Source: Flammula alnicola (lineage: Eukaryota; Basidiomycota; Agaricomycetes; Agaricales; Strophariaceae). Taken from it: 64,000 nucleotides of DNA. The notes under the pieces were generated by a model. The model was not told the DNA's origin. It searched no databases and was given only the letters and a program-made list of their open reading frames with translations. Of the stretch, positions 13,983-27,038 are shown in pieces (within the stretch, counting starts at the first letter, position 1; each line of letters starts with the position of its first letter). Location: the NCBI GenBank assembly GCA_015499995.1, contig JADNRV010000009.1, forward strand, positions 496,001 to 560,000, in the 5' to 3' direction. A program made the position numbers and the translations under genes.

Positions 13983-14908
13983 GTCGAAGTTGTTGTTGAA
14001 GGGTGTGGGGGTGCTGGTAACTTGTTGAGACCTGAAAGTGGCTTGAGAAAGCTTGAGGAGTGGCGACGGTGGTGTTGGTGATGGTGGTAAGAAGAGAGAG
14101 CAGTTTGTTGATCGCGCACGCTTAATTACCTTTGTTTCGCGTCTATTTGGCTATATTGACGCGCTCGACTCACGGTTTGGTCACGTGTAAAGCCGTTCAG
14201 GTTTGCGCTACCGTCTACGCTATCTTCATCCATATCACTTCCGTCAGAGACCCAAAAAAAAGGAAACGAGAACGGATCTGTTCTGAAAGAACCATACTTG
14301 CTGCCAATGTCATAGGGTGGAATAGCGTGAGAGAACACTCACCTGCTCCGCCGAACGAGCCGTTTCTTAACCTTTGATACTCCGAGGGTACGTTCACTTT
14401 CTCCGATTTTCCTTCACATCTCTTTCCTCTCCACCAAGCGAACCTTTTGCGCTTTCAAACATTTTCGAATCTCAACTGCGTATGAAATATTGACTTTCTG
14501 AAGGTCATCTGTGCTTCCGGTCTGGCGGATGGTGTCCAGATGATATCGCCAAATTTAGAGCTTATCAATTGCAGGCGCCGAGGCATCCGGATGCCGTACA
14601 ATTCTTAAACGAAACGCCCACCAAAAGTCCCAGTACAAGGCAGAGAAACGGATACAAGGTTGTTCCATCTTTGTACATGTCTCCTGCATTCTCTGCCATT
14701 TGATCCTCCTACGAACCGGACTTTCTCTCTCCCGCTAACTCTCAGTTTCTTCCCCTCGAGTTTAGAGAGTCTACTTTAAACTCTCTGGGCGCCTGCACCC
14801 GCACGATAAGAACACACGAGGAAGAGATCCCATCGATAACTCGTCTTCATATAAACGCCTGTCCTCGAGGCTGCGGCGGCGAGGACATCTCCCATCGCCC
14901 ACTCTGAA
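13983..14908. other. Divergent promoter region between histone H4 and the sacsin-like gene
   Basis: Both flanking genes are transcribed away from this 926-base stretch. No gene is supported. C/T-rich tracts precede the sacsin-like ATG (about 14700-14765). Confidence 0.5.
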
Positions 14909-17900
14909 ATGGAGGAAGACTTTGCGCAAGGGACCACCCCTCTCGGCGCTTTACGCGGCATCTTAGGAAATTATCCCTATTCGGTTGGATTGTTTAGGGA
15001 GTTGTTGCAGAATTCAGATGATGCGGGTGCCGCGAAGCAGGTGCGTGTATAGAGTTTGTGTCCTAAAAACACCATTGACGAATCAACCGATCTGCAGGTC
15101 TTCGTTTTAGACCGTCGAACGCATTCGACAACTTCACTGTACCATCCGAAGTTAGCATCGACTCAAGGCCCAGCGCTATTGGCCTACAATGACGCGAAAT
15201 TTAACGCATACGACTGGCATGCATTGAAGTTTGCGTATGAGTCGTCGAAAGCCGATGATTCTTCGTAAGGTTCACCTCATCCCCCATTCTTTGCCCTAAT
15301 ACGACGGTTCTTGCAGGAAAATTGGGAAATATGGTGTTGGTTTCAGATCTGTGTTTCATGTGAGTCTCTTATACCTATTCTCTTGGGATTGTATCGTTAA
15401 TGTCTGGTCTACTTAGATCACGGACTGTCCACAAATTGTGTCGGGCAACGTCTTTGCTATGTTTGACCCTCTGCAAGCCTTTACAGACTCTGCTGGCAAA
15501 AGATTAAATCTGAGCCATGTTTTTTCTCAACATCCAGACCAATTGACGTCGTTCGAATGGTTTCTAAAGCCCCAATCGACTCAATCCGACTTCAGCGGTA
15601 CCATCATCCGCTGCCACTGCGACACACCGCCAGCAAGATCAGTTCTAAAGTCGTCGGCCCTCACGATATCGACCACCTGTTCCACGAGTTTATCTACGAA
15701 GAAATAGAAATATCTTTGCTGTTTCTTCAAAATATTCAGCACATCGAAATCCATGACATCAACGAGCGGGGTGTCTCCAAGTGCATGCCAAGCTTTCCAT
15801 CTCCCGATCTGCACCGGTCCGGTGTGGAAATAACGACACAACTTACACCGCAACTGTCACCATCGACGACGTCGACTCGCTTAAAGATCAAAAGGTTTGG
15901 CGCATCGTGCAATGCCCTTTCCGGCAGGAGGAGGCCGTTGAGCTCCTTTCGAAAAGGTCCTCGGGTGATATAACTCGCATTCTCAAAGAGCATAAGCTTC
16001 TTCCCAACATCGGCATCGCTACACCTTTAGATCCTACATCTGAGGAGCTAACTTCTGGACGTCTCTTCACCTTTCTGCCATTGCCGCTTCCTACCGGATT
16101 TCCTGTGCATCTCCACGCCTACTTTGCCCTGACTCAGTCAAGGCAAAACTTGCGCAATTCTCGAGAAATAGGCCTTGTGCCAGGAACTGATGATTAGTAA
16201 GTTCAACCGTTTGGCCGTGGAATATATGCAGTTTTTCTGACGCCTTGACATTAGCATCCTAATCGAATGGAATAAGCTCCTGTTCGACCATTATATCCCA
16301 CAAGCATGGAAGCTATTTCTCGAAGTTCTTGCCGACATGGACGGTATATTCGACATCTTCAAAGCATGGCCCCCAGAGCAACGATCGCCTGCTACGAGTG
16401 GAGAAAACGTTTACTGGGAGTCTCTGCCCGCTCGCATGTTTGAATTCATCGCGTCGGCGAGTTCTCCGATTTGGCCAGTGTATCATGGCAATAATTCCTC
16501 GCCACCTGAATTCCGACCTCTGGATTCCCTCATTGTGTCAGAACCAACTATCCCACGCTCCGTCCTACACGCTTTGACTGCAGTCAGGTTACGATTCACC
16601 TGCCCACCTCAGTATGTTGTGGATTTGATCAAGAACTCTCGTTTCAAGACGTTCGCGATTCTAACACCAGAGGAGGCGCATAATGGCTTGCTTGTATGTA
16701 AAATGCTTCATCTGTGGAAATCGAACTGATATCTTATCAATTTAGACTCACTAGACATGTTGCGGAATGCTTCGAAGGAAGATATATCCGTGATCCTCCA
16801 GTATCTCCTCTCCACCCAGAATGTCCTCAACCTCGTCGATCTTCCTATCATTACAGCTGCTAGCGGACAGATTATCGCTCTTTCACCCGCGAGTGCCAAC
16901 ACATCGGTTACATACACCTTGCTAGTCCGCACCGAGTTTGATGTGTTTGGTTCATGCGACGACAACGCGATCCCTCTCCACTTACTTCCATTGAAGGTCG
17001 CAGACACACTTCGAATTCATGGCCCAGGATCTCTCAATGTCGAAACGCTTGCGGTGCCTCGCATCATCGACTATCTCACAATATATCCCAATAGATTGGG
17101 CCTCGATCTTTCCCTTGTCAGAAATGACCCTCTTGCCGTCAAGTGGCTATCTGTCTTTTGGATCTGGTTCAATACATATGTTCATAAGGACGAGCTATAT
17201 CCCAGAATTCGCCACCTCTTCTTACTTCCTTCATCGCGAGGCCTGCGAACAGCAGAGACGCCATTGTTCAAGTCTCGTGGGGAACATCCGGTTTCTGTTC
17301 AACACCTGTCATCTTGGGGGTTCCATTCCTCGACGCCGACCTATCGGAGATCGCTCAGGGAATCCTCGCGTTGTATGGGTTGTTAAAGTCAATCTCGGAC
17401 ATTCATACGTTGCTTGACTTGCTTCCTTCAACTCCTACTGGTCTTCAAGCCTTATCCAAGGATGCCTGTGTGTCGATCCTGAAGCACCTATCTTCCCGTG
17501 CATCGGGTTCCTGCATCATGCATGGCCCGTTCAACGAAGAACAGATTCGTCGGTTAAGGAATCTACCCATCTTTCCTGTCGTGCATTTCCCTTTTAGCGA
17601 CAGGACACCTTCGACAATCGCCACTGAATGGACCCGTCTTCCAGATGGTCTCGCCCTCAAATCTGTCGCCAACCCCAGTTTTCTTCCGTCAATTGGAGGA
17701 GTTGTCTTTGTTCAACTCAGTTCCATTGCCCCTGATATCCTGCAGTATCTCGAACCATCAAATCCTGTTCATCTATCAGACGTTCAGTTGTTATCCTTGA
17801 CCGTCGACCATTTCGTCGACCAGCCCGATCACATTCAGGCAGCGGCCTTGCGTTATATTTCTCAGCATCGACTTCGCATTCCTCCGTATATCCTCGAAAC

Positions 17901-20900
17901 AGTCCGGCAGGCAGAATTCGTCGCTGTTCAAGATGGTACTCGCAGAATGCCGATGGACGTGGTTGATCCTGATTCGCCTATCGCTCCTCTGTATCAGGCA
18001 AGTTTGGCACATCAAGTCCGGAGAGAAACCTTGTCCGATCAAGTCATCGTTCAAGCCCTCCAATCACTGGAATTGATGCAGCGTAGTTTGACGATCCAGA
18101 TGGCCCAGGAGAGAATAGATGCCATTGCTTCCGACCCACATTCCTTGAATTCGGTAGAGCTATCTCGACTTCTATTGTCGCTCATGGGCAGAGCACATCT
18201 CGAGTATTCTCAGCTCACAATGTCACCGGAACAAAGGTGGCTCCCTACAACCGAGGGCTTGCGTGGGCCGGGAGAGTGCCGCGATGGTACACGGTTTTCG
18301 CCGCATCTATTCGACAGAGTTTTGGCTGTACTTGAACCGTTCAACATTCCATATTCATTGAGGCAGGCTCTCGGCTGGGATCGACCGCTTTCGACAGAGG
18401 TCCTGATCCAGCAGCTAGATCGAGTCCTTCAAAGCTCCGAAGATGTTTTCTCCGTTGTTCTCGATATTATGAAGGAACTCGGCAGTCGAAGTTGTGGCGA
18501 TGTCGAACTCAGTTCACTGCGAAGCGTCACACATGACCGAAAATGGGTACCAACAACCGACCGACAGCTTTCGCATTCGATGAATGCCATCTTTTCGCAA
18601 CCGATGACAGAATCAGGTTTCTATCAGATCTACCCCATAGATCAGAGGACCCAGGATTTCCTACGCCGTATGGGATGCACGGATAGGTACGCTCACTATT
18701 GTTAGTTTAGTCTTACCGCTGGACTCATTACCTTCTCTTTGAAGACCGACCACCGATGCAATCCTCTTCAAGCTACAAGCAGCTAGAGAGCAGCCTCCAT
18801 CATTGAACATAGTCAATGTTTCTTTGAGCCTCCTTAGATCTCTACCTTCCGATCTAACGACGAGGAACGATCCCAGCTTCTAGTACCCGATGTAACCAAC
18901 ACTCTTCGACCATTTTCGGAGACTTTCTTCAATGACATTGGAGACCAAGCTCGTCTAATACCCTCCGAAAACAACTTCATATCTCATCATCTTTTAGATG
19001 AATCTCTCGCAAGAAAGCTCAATCTGGGACGACTCGGTCTGAAGTATGTCGGCCTCAGCATTCCTGGAGTCGATATGGGTGAAAAGCCAGTCATCACCGT
19101 TCGTAAAAACCTCGGGCAATATACGGAGAAGCAATTCGTCACAGAGTTCCTCGCGAATGCGTCAGACGCAAATGCCACTGAATTCAGTTTGCTTGTCAAT
19201 GATTTTCATCCGGATCCAAGCGAAGACATCCAAGCACTTTCCCCCGTCATGGCTAAGTTCTGTGTCTCGCCATCCTTGTCGTCCATAACAAGCAATGTTT
19301 GCGGACGAGGATTTTGAAGGAATCTGTCGCACAAGTATTGGTGGGAAAGGCGGCAAACGCGATAAAATCGGGCAATTCGGACTCGGTGCTCTGACAATGT
19401 TCCATTTTACAGAGGTAGATTTTATTTTGCGCTTCTCTAGAGCCCGAGGTGCCCTCTCTAAATGTGCCTATTCCTAGCTGGCAATGGTGGTGTCAAACAC
19501 CAATGTCTTATTCTTGAACCCGTCAAAAGAACACCTTCCGATTCCGGATCTCGCAGCGTGATGGTACCGCTGAATCATGTCCGGATGTAAGTCTATATTC
19601 CTTAAGTATATATCGCTTTCTGCAAAGTTTCCTAAACACTCTTTATCTTTAGGTTCTATCGCAGCCATCTCGCTTCAATTGACGGATTGTTTGGCTTCAG
19701 TCTCTCCAATACGGACCCATACAATGGGGTAAGTCAAACAGGGTTTTTTTTTTTGGCTGTACCCGTATTTAAGGTGAAGCCGGCGTATAGACCATCTTTC
19801 TTCTCCCTCTTCGTCAAGATGCGCATTGCGAAGGACCGATTGATCCCATCTTGCGTATCACCTGGACCCCAGCCGAAGTTGAAAGGAGTATTGTTGAATA
19901 TTTTCGCAAATCAGCTTCCAACTGCTTGCTTTTTACGCGAATGAAAAGATCAGTGGGATAATCCGGGACTCCGGTGGACATCAGAGAGAGTCTTGGTCGT
20001 TCCGAGCGGACCGCGTTGACAGCCATACTGAATCGCACACAGGATTTTCAGTAATCGACACCGTTGTTAGCGACTCTGTGGGTTCTACATCGACTTGGAA
20101 AGTGGCCAAGCTGTAGTATCTGAAGCCAGATACCTCAGGATTTTCAATCTCTCGCTGTCGAACGTCGTCTGCGGTTACCACCCGTTGCTGGCTTGGCCAT
20201 TTTCATAGACGAATCCCCCAGCCTTCATTCAAGTTCTTCTCTACACTGCCCCTTGCCATCCCAACGTCACTGCCGCTGCACATCATGGCATCGTTCGTAT
20301 TATCATCTGACCGAAGACAGATTCGCCTCGATGAGTACGGCGGTCCAGAACTCAATACAACAAGTGGTTACTATCCGACATCATTCCACCGCTCTACTTG
20401 TTTTGCTGGAACATTTGTTGCAGCTTGGAGATGAGAGGGATAACAGACATTGGTGGCCTCAACATCGCAGCGACGATGATTCATATTCTCGCATCGTTGT
20501 CGAGGCATTCTATTCCCACCATCTCGGGAGTTGCACTCGGAAGCTCTTCCATAGCTTCAACTTCCTGCAATGTCGCTATTGCCAGAGGAAGCTGTGCTCT
20601 CCGGTGACGAACCTACAAGCGTCGACAATGCGCTTTCCGCCCTGCAAGCCTACCGGACGGTAAAACTTCCCAAAGGTGTCCATCGACTCGCAACAGAACG
20701 TGCCGGCATTGCAAAAGTTAACGCAGCCTTCTTAAGGCAGAGATCATGCAAGACTCTTCAGCGGTTACTGAACTCAGCTTCAAGATTGTTGAAGATGTCA
20801 TTAGCTATCTCTCTGACACTCCGCCTGGAGGTCCTAGTCACTTACTCGGGCTTGGCATATTGCCCCTCGAAGATGGTACTTTCGGCACATTCCTAGACCA

Positions 20901-23499
20901 ATCAGACCCTACACACTACTTCGTCTGGATGCCACAAGACCAGTCTCGGTATCACAACTTCCCCTTGCACTACTTCGTCCATCATAAGCTCAAAGTTAGG
21001 AGTCTCCTAAAGATGGGCCTCAATATAGTTCCACTCGATTCCGCGGCGATTAGGCAATTTGTGGACAAGCGATTGCCGACCGTCTCTCCTTTCGACTCTG
21101 TTCCTCCTGAGGTATCGAATTGGATCTTCGATTTCTGGGAGACGTGGAATGAATACACCTATCTCAAACTGCATCATACCGATATCTCCGAGTTTCCGCT
21201 GGTACCAACTATCAACCCCAATACCTTCGTTTCTCTTGCGCAATGTAAAGACGCATCAGTTATGCTGGTCGGCGGAAGTACGGAGGAAGACGAGTTACTA
21301 CGCACTTGCCTCGATCAGTTGGACTTGAATGTGGTACGATTGGACGAAGAACCGACGCCCATAGCCCTTTGTCTCATTCTCCAACGTGACGGATATCCCT
21401 CGCTCACGTTTGAGAACGTGTTGCGCGCCCTGGCCTCACAACAAGACTCTGTCGCCGATAAATTCCGCGATCTCGACAGTGAATTGCAAACCACTTTGCA
21501 TCTTGGGCATGGCGCAACATCGGTGAAATGCCCCAAGACCTTTTGGCGATTGCGCAGACACTTCCACTGTGGCCATCAGCTCGTAACGGATCTGCAGAGG
21601 AACTCCGTTCTGCATCTGACATATATATGCTACCGGAAGGTCTCAGTTTCCGTGTAGCAGCTCGCTTCATGAATGTATTCGTGGCGGATTACGGAATGCT
21701 GAAATCGTTGAACGGTTCAAGTCTGACGTTCGAGCAACTTGGCGACAAAGTGGAATTGCCCTCAATTCTGGGCACAGCCGACTTGATGCCATATAAAAAC
21801 TTCTTGGAAAGATGGATTCCTCGCCTTCCGCCCTCCTACACGCGCCCCATTCTGGTTCCAAATGCCAACCGCGTCATCACCCTGTCTAATGAGCTTTATG
21901 CAAGAGAGCCCTTATTCCAGGCAGCGTTTGGCGATGATTCAAATCGATTCATTCCCGAGGAATTCGTTGAGCTGGAGCAGCCTTGTACAAACACGGACTC
22001 CGCAGTGAGACCCAGTTGAACATACCCATGTTTCTCTTTTTGCCCAAGCCCTCAATGACAGGCAGCAAGAAGATAGAGCCATCCGAGCCGCTCTTCTCTT
22101 CGAGGCTTATTGCGTGTCGCTCCCCATGCGCGTTGGAGCCAACGAACAGGCGTCATGGCACGAGCTTGATGAATTATCTTTCATTCCTCGCGACATGAAT
22201 CTGACACGGCGCCTTGAGGACCAAGGAGACAGTGATGCTGGCTTGATATCCCAACACTATTAGCAACATGCCAGATGTCGTGCCTCCGCTCACCTAGTGA
22301 GAAAAGAGTTTGAAGCTGTGGCTTGGACGCAAAGGGCCTTATTCGCTGTTCAACCTCATCAACGAGTATGCTTGCATATCCTCCTTTAGGTCGACCACAT
22401 ATGTCTGAGGTGGTAAGTGCTTACATCAACTCTCGGCTACGTGTTCATAATTTTATATGTCTTAGATTCACACCTGCGGGCTCTGTCATCCTTCGCAACT
22501 TGTCACGCCAGCAACGTGGCATCGTGCTTCACGATCTTATAGCAACGTACGACTACCTCAATAACAACATTTCGGCTGCAATTCAGACGACATTGCCCAA
22601 CTTTCTGTTGGAAATCTCTTCCTGAATATTGACGACCCCGACGTGGAAGCATGGCGGTGGGACAACTCTGATCAGCTCGTTTTCGAAACACAAGATACAG
22701 AAGGTTCTATGCGTTATGTTCGCAGCTCTTGTTGCCATTCGAGAGATTGCTTCGTGCTGCAGGGTGCTGCAGGTTTACCATCCTCAGTACTCATCAAGCC
22801 ATTCCACAGACTCTGAAACATCGAAGCTGGAGGCAATGCGGAAAGGATTTGATAACCTTCGAAAGGAAAAGGCCTTGACGGACGTAGTGTTCATTGCTCA
22901 TGAAGCCACCGATGACGACTTGCATCCGGAGGACTCTCAACCATTGGTCGCCCACCGTGCTTTCCTAGCAGCGCTCAGTGAATACTTCTCTGATTCGTTT
23001 TGTGGAGGTTTCGCGGAATCACGAGTTGCGTCTCCGGAGGATCCTGTACAGCTGAACGTCTCCGATCACTCTCGGCAATGTGTTCAGCTGGTCTTAGGTA
23101 TGTACCATATTTTATTGTCTTAACATCGACCTTTGTCCTCATCCCTTCACAGATTACATTTACACTGGCATCCGTTCAACTGACAGCGCGTCTCTTGATT
23201 TACTCCTCGAGACAATGCAACTTTCCGGCTATTGGCGCATCAATGATCTCTTCGAAGACATGCAGAAGGAAATCGTCACTCGCAGGTTAATCACGCCACT
23301 GACATTGGATGCAAGTGAGTTGTCGGTCTATTGGACTGCTTTTTTTAATCCTCATCTTTCTCGAAATATAGTCCGAGATGCAGCAGAGGTGTCGCATGCA
23401 GAAAACCTCGTACATACTTGCACCGAATATGAAGAAAGGAACTCTGCCTTCATTCAAAAGGTTCGCCAGTCGACCGTGGTTGATCCTGGTAATTTGTGA
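14909..23499 (+). CDS. Giant sacsin-like protein: two HSP90-type ATPase repeats and a C-terminal BTB/POZ domain (many frame breaks)
   Basis: Sacsin-type proteins are very large HSP90-like, GHKL-fold chaperone-related proteins. Clear early exons are 14909-15040, 15098-15264, 15317-15359 and 15417 onward. Repeat 1 shows ILGNYPYSVGLFRELLQNSDDAGA and KIGKYGVGFRSVFH. Repeat 2 (about 18980-19480) shows EKQFVTEFLANASDANA and DKIGQFGLGALTMFHFTE, followed by an IFLLPLR strand. The C-terminus (about 22830-23499) is BTB/POZ: ALTDVVFIAHE, LVAHRAFLAALSEYF, then DYIYTGI and BACK-like helices. BTB domains recruit Cullin-3 or dimerise, an unusual partner for a sacsin module. The frame must be restored by one base at about 15611, 15783, 16693, 17280, 18857, 19275, 19294, 19525 and 19930, and repeatedly from 20100 to 22750. 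Each step I resolved behaves as one missing base. It is either a gene hit by consensus errors or a young pseudogene. The expected length is roughly 2,500 residues. Confidence 0.8.
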
Positions 23500-23733
23500 T
23501 CGGACTAGATTGTAAACCAAAAGCTGTCGATACATGTATTTAATGAACTCCTCCTGCACTAATTTAATGTTTAACTCTTGTTCTCCCTTCGACGTGAATT
23601 TGAAATTCGTTGTTGGTCCAGGAATAGGTCGGGGCGTGACAACATTACGTCAGCAATAGTGAATACGCGTCCTCTGCTTGCGCGTTCCTTACAGTTGCCT
23701 TGATCCTACACTTTCATATCGACTCTTTCACCC

Positions 23734-24822
23734 ATGGATCACTTTCCGACAAACTGGGGTCGCCCAGTGAGTACCGCCATTTACATGCTTTAGCTTTCGT
23801 CGTTCAATTCTTGTTATTTTCTCAGCGTAACGATGCTTTTGACGCGTATGGAACATATCCTATCCATCAACGACCCAAGAACGATGCTTTCTCTGCTGGA
23901 GTACAACGAACACAGTATGTTTTTGACTGAATGCTGTATATCTCTCATAACGATTTTCTTATGAATGAAGACAGCCAATCGTAACAGGAACGAGTGTCTT
24001 AGCGATCAAGTATAAAGACGGTATTATGATGGCAGCAGACAACCTTGGTACGTTCTTTCTATGAGATTGTTACAATTTCAAATTGTACTTATTGAATTGT
24101 TTTTTAGCATCCTATGGCTCTCTCGCTCGTTTCAAAGATGTACAACGTCTCCACCCCGTCGGAAACAACACCGTCATCGGTGCTGGAGGCGACATGTCCG
24201 ACTTCCAATACATTCAAGTTCTCCTCGATGAACTCATGATCGACGAGTTTACTGCTCAAGATGGACATACTCTGGGCCCCGCGGAAATCCACGAATATCT
24301 TGCCCAAGTGATGTACGCACGAAGGTCAAAAATGAACCCACTATGGAACTCGCTTCTTGTTGGAGGCGTTAAAGATGGGAAGAAGTAAGCCCTGATCCTT
24401 CTCTGTGCGTCTCTCCTTTGACGCGAATATCCAATCGTTCTGCAGATTCTTGGCCTATGTCGATCTTTTGGGAACCACCTATTCAGCGTCAACCCTCGCC
24501 ACGGGTTATGGCGGCCACATTGCCCAACCTCTACTCCGCGAAGCTGTTGAAGGACGAGAGGATACCCTGACGGAGGAGCAAGCCCTTGCTATAATCGAGA
24601 ATAGCATGAAAGTGCTGTTCTACCGTGACGCTAGGAGTTTGAACAAGGTATGACTTTTCGTGTAATGGGAACCTTGTATCGTTGTTGAAGATGTTTTATC
24701 ACCAATAGTATCAAGTCGCTACCATTACCGAATCTGGCGTCAAGATCACGGAATCCAAACACCTTGAAACTTCATGGTCGTTTGCTGAAGGCATCAGAGG
24801 CTACGGAGCGCAGATACAGTGA
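23734..24822 (+). CDS. PRE4: 20S proteasome beta-7 subunit (Pre4/PSMB4 type)
   Basis: Non-catalytic beta-type subunit of the 20S proteasome core. Six exons: 23734-23766, 23826-23914, 23971-24047, 24108-24384, 24446-24647 and 24709-24822; 792 nt, 263 residues, all junctions in frame. Seen: the propeptide end TQQPIVTGTSVLAIKYKDG, then MMAADNLASYGSLARFKDV, VIGAGGDMSDFQYIQ, NPLWNSLLVGG, LGTTYSASTLATGYG, and a C-terminal tail after ITESGVKI. TGTSV replaces the TTT start of catalytic beta subunits, as expected for beta-7. The acceptor at 23969-23970 was chosen because it gives the conserved TQQPIVTG. It is intact although it sits directly after the frame-broken sacsin-like gene. Confidence 0.96.
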
Positions 24823-25101
24823 TCATTTGACAAATTGTAAAGTACCCTTCATATTGCGATGATGTATTCTTTCGAAAGACCTCTACAAGATCGACATAAG
24901 AGGATGGGCGTCTTGATGAACTGACCGTCTTACCCAGTTTTGAGGCAGTTCCACATGAAAGACACTCTGCTTGGCTAGCGGGATCTCTTTTGCTTTGATT
25001 GGAGATCTTGCGTGTTAGGCATGACTCCTGAAACCTCTGCAGAGGATATACATTCGGCAAGCAAATGGTAGATTTTTTGACAAGATGCAAGGCTAGCTAG
25101 G

Positions 25102-26831
25102 ATGGACAGCACGTCATCAGCGAATTCGCCACATTCTAGCGGCTTCCCAGAAGAGGACCTTCGACAAGCAGGGATAAATAACCCTGGTTACTTTCTGGCA
25201 AGGCTGGGTGGGACACGCTCTGGAAGGTGGCCGATTTGTTATAGTGAGAAAACTAGGGTGGGGCCAGTACTCGAGCGTCTGGCTCGCCAAAGATAAAAAG
25301 TACGTTCAATTCCTATCTACATTGCTTGAGAGATAGATCCTGACATCATCTCCTTGTTTGGGTTTTAGGGACGACCGGTTCGTTGCACTCAAGATCCTAA
25401 CCTGTGAAGTAACAAGTGTCTTAGGAAAAACTGGCAACGACAAAAGATCAGATGAGCTGTGTATGCTACAGAAGATCACCGCGGCTCGACCAGAGCATCG
25501 CGACTTCAAACACAACATTACTTTATACAATTCCTTCGAGTTTCATGGGCCGCATGGGAAGCATCTCTGTATGTCACGGAAGCCCTGGGTATCAGCCTCG
25601 ACTATATCCGCAAGTTGGATAATAGTGGCGATAGGCGATTATCTGTAGCTCTTACTAAACGATTGGCGAAGCAGATTCCTTATGGTCTTGAATACCTGCA
25701 CGACGCTTGCGGGATCATCCACACGGGTACGTCCTACATTTTTTCTTGAGTATGAATTTCATTTCCATCTACGCGCAGAATAGATATCAAATATGACAAC
25801 ATACTTTTTCGACCTGCAGACCTCAATGTCATTGTAGCTCATGCCCTGGACGAGGCTCTCTATAACATATGACTGTGGTGCCGAAGTCTGCCCTCCCGTA
25901 ATACCTATCATTTCACAAAGGTTACCAACCACCACCTCGCCCCTGCGTTTAGACGAGCTCGAAGCGGTGATCGCAGATGTGGGTCACTGTACGCTCATCT
26001 ATTGCTGTCGCAGAATTAAGCCCAAACCCTTTTTTTTTGCTGATCCTCGCTTCGTTTTTCCTATCACAGCGCATTGGAAAAATTGCCATTTCTAAGAAAT
26101 CATCCAAGAGCCCTGCACTCTCCAGAAGTCATTCTCGGCTACCCACGGAACGCAGCCGCCGATATATGGAACTTTGGATGCCTCGTGAGTTGCTCTATTC
26201 TTTACCGGGCATATCCTAAACCTTGCATTTTGGACCGTATATTGAAATCTCAATCCTCATCCCTCGACAACCCAGTCCTAAATCATTTAGATCATTGACA
26301 ACCCTAATTAACCTGGCTCTTCTTATCGTTCCAGATGCCAGAACTCATCTTATTTGAGTTCTCGTCCAACGGAAGCCTGTGGGATGCAGAAGAAGGACCA
26401 CCTAGTGCACATGACGGAGGCCCTCGGGACTACGTTCGACCCAGCCTTTGTGGCTAGTAAATGTTCGCATGGGTCCAAATTCTTCGATGTTGGTGAGCGC
26501 TCGAGCACATGGGCCAATGCAGCATCGACGATTCCGGAGAATACTAAATACAAACTAAATATTGTTTATCTCCTTCTCTCAGGATCCTCTGCGCATTTCA
26601 CGACCCACAAAGAACCGATATGGCCATTAAATGAGTTACTTGATACCGTTGCCATTTATGATGCTGAGCAGTGCAAGTTGTAAGTTTCCCATCCCAGTTT
26701 TTGAGCCAACACATGACACTTACGGCACAAGATTCGAATTTTTGCATGGATTTGCTGGGCCCACTGTTCAGATGTCAGGGGCGCTACAAGAGGGCAGAGA
26801 TTTACTGGGAGTGATTGTGGCGAAGCCTTAG
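25102..26831 (+). pseudogene. SRPK-like serine/threonine kinase, broken
   Basis: Kinase of the SR-protein kinase family, which is expanded in Agaricomycetes. Seen in order across shifting frames: EEDLRQAGINNPGYF, the glycine loop KLGWGQYSSVWLAKD, VALKIL with the catalytic Lys, the hinge region LCM-VTEALG, the catalytic loop IIHT-DIKYDNILF (after a short intron with acceptor GAATAG), a degenerate DFG (ADVGH), SPEVILGY in place of APE, and AADIWNFGCLV. One-base breaks are needed near 25211-25240 and 25568, and the frame is lost again near 25855. The part after the F-helix (ALGTTFDPAF) is weak and the usual C-lobe helix with its Arg is not recognisable. The changed DFG and poor C-lobe suggest real decay rather than only sequence errors. 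Confidence 0.6.
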
Positions 26832-27038
26832 GCTGCCTGAGACCTCCTGAGACCTGAAGTTATCGTTATGTTGCTCCTGAATTTCATGGTAATGGAGATG
26901 ACGTGCGTGAATCACTCACGCTCACTGAATTTATAGGGCCATATGTGATATGTTGACATGGTCCACAACTCAACTACACAGCAAGCAGAAGTTTGAAGTG
27001 ACCATGATTAGAAAACAAGTTGCTGAAAAATTCTGTTG

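Noticed and set aside
15600..22800. Repeat-induced point mutation as cause of the broken sacsin-like frame
   Set aside because: The defects are single-base indels, not C-to-T transitions or stop-codon substitutions.
15600..22800. Many separate programmed frameshifts in the sacsin-like gene
   Set aside because: Breaks lie in varied contexts without slippery sites, and the neighbouring housekeeping genes show the same kind of isolated missing base.
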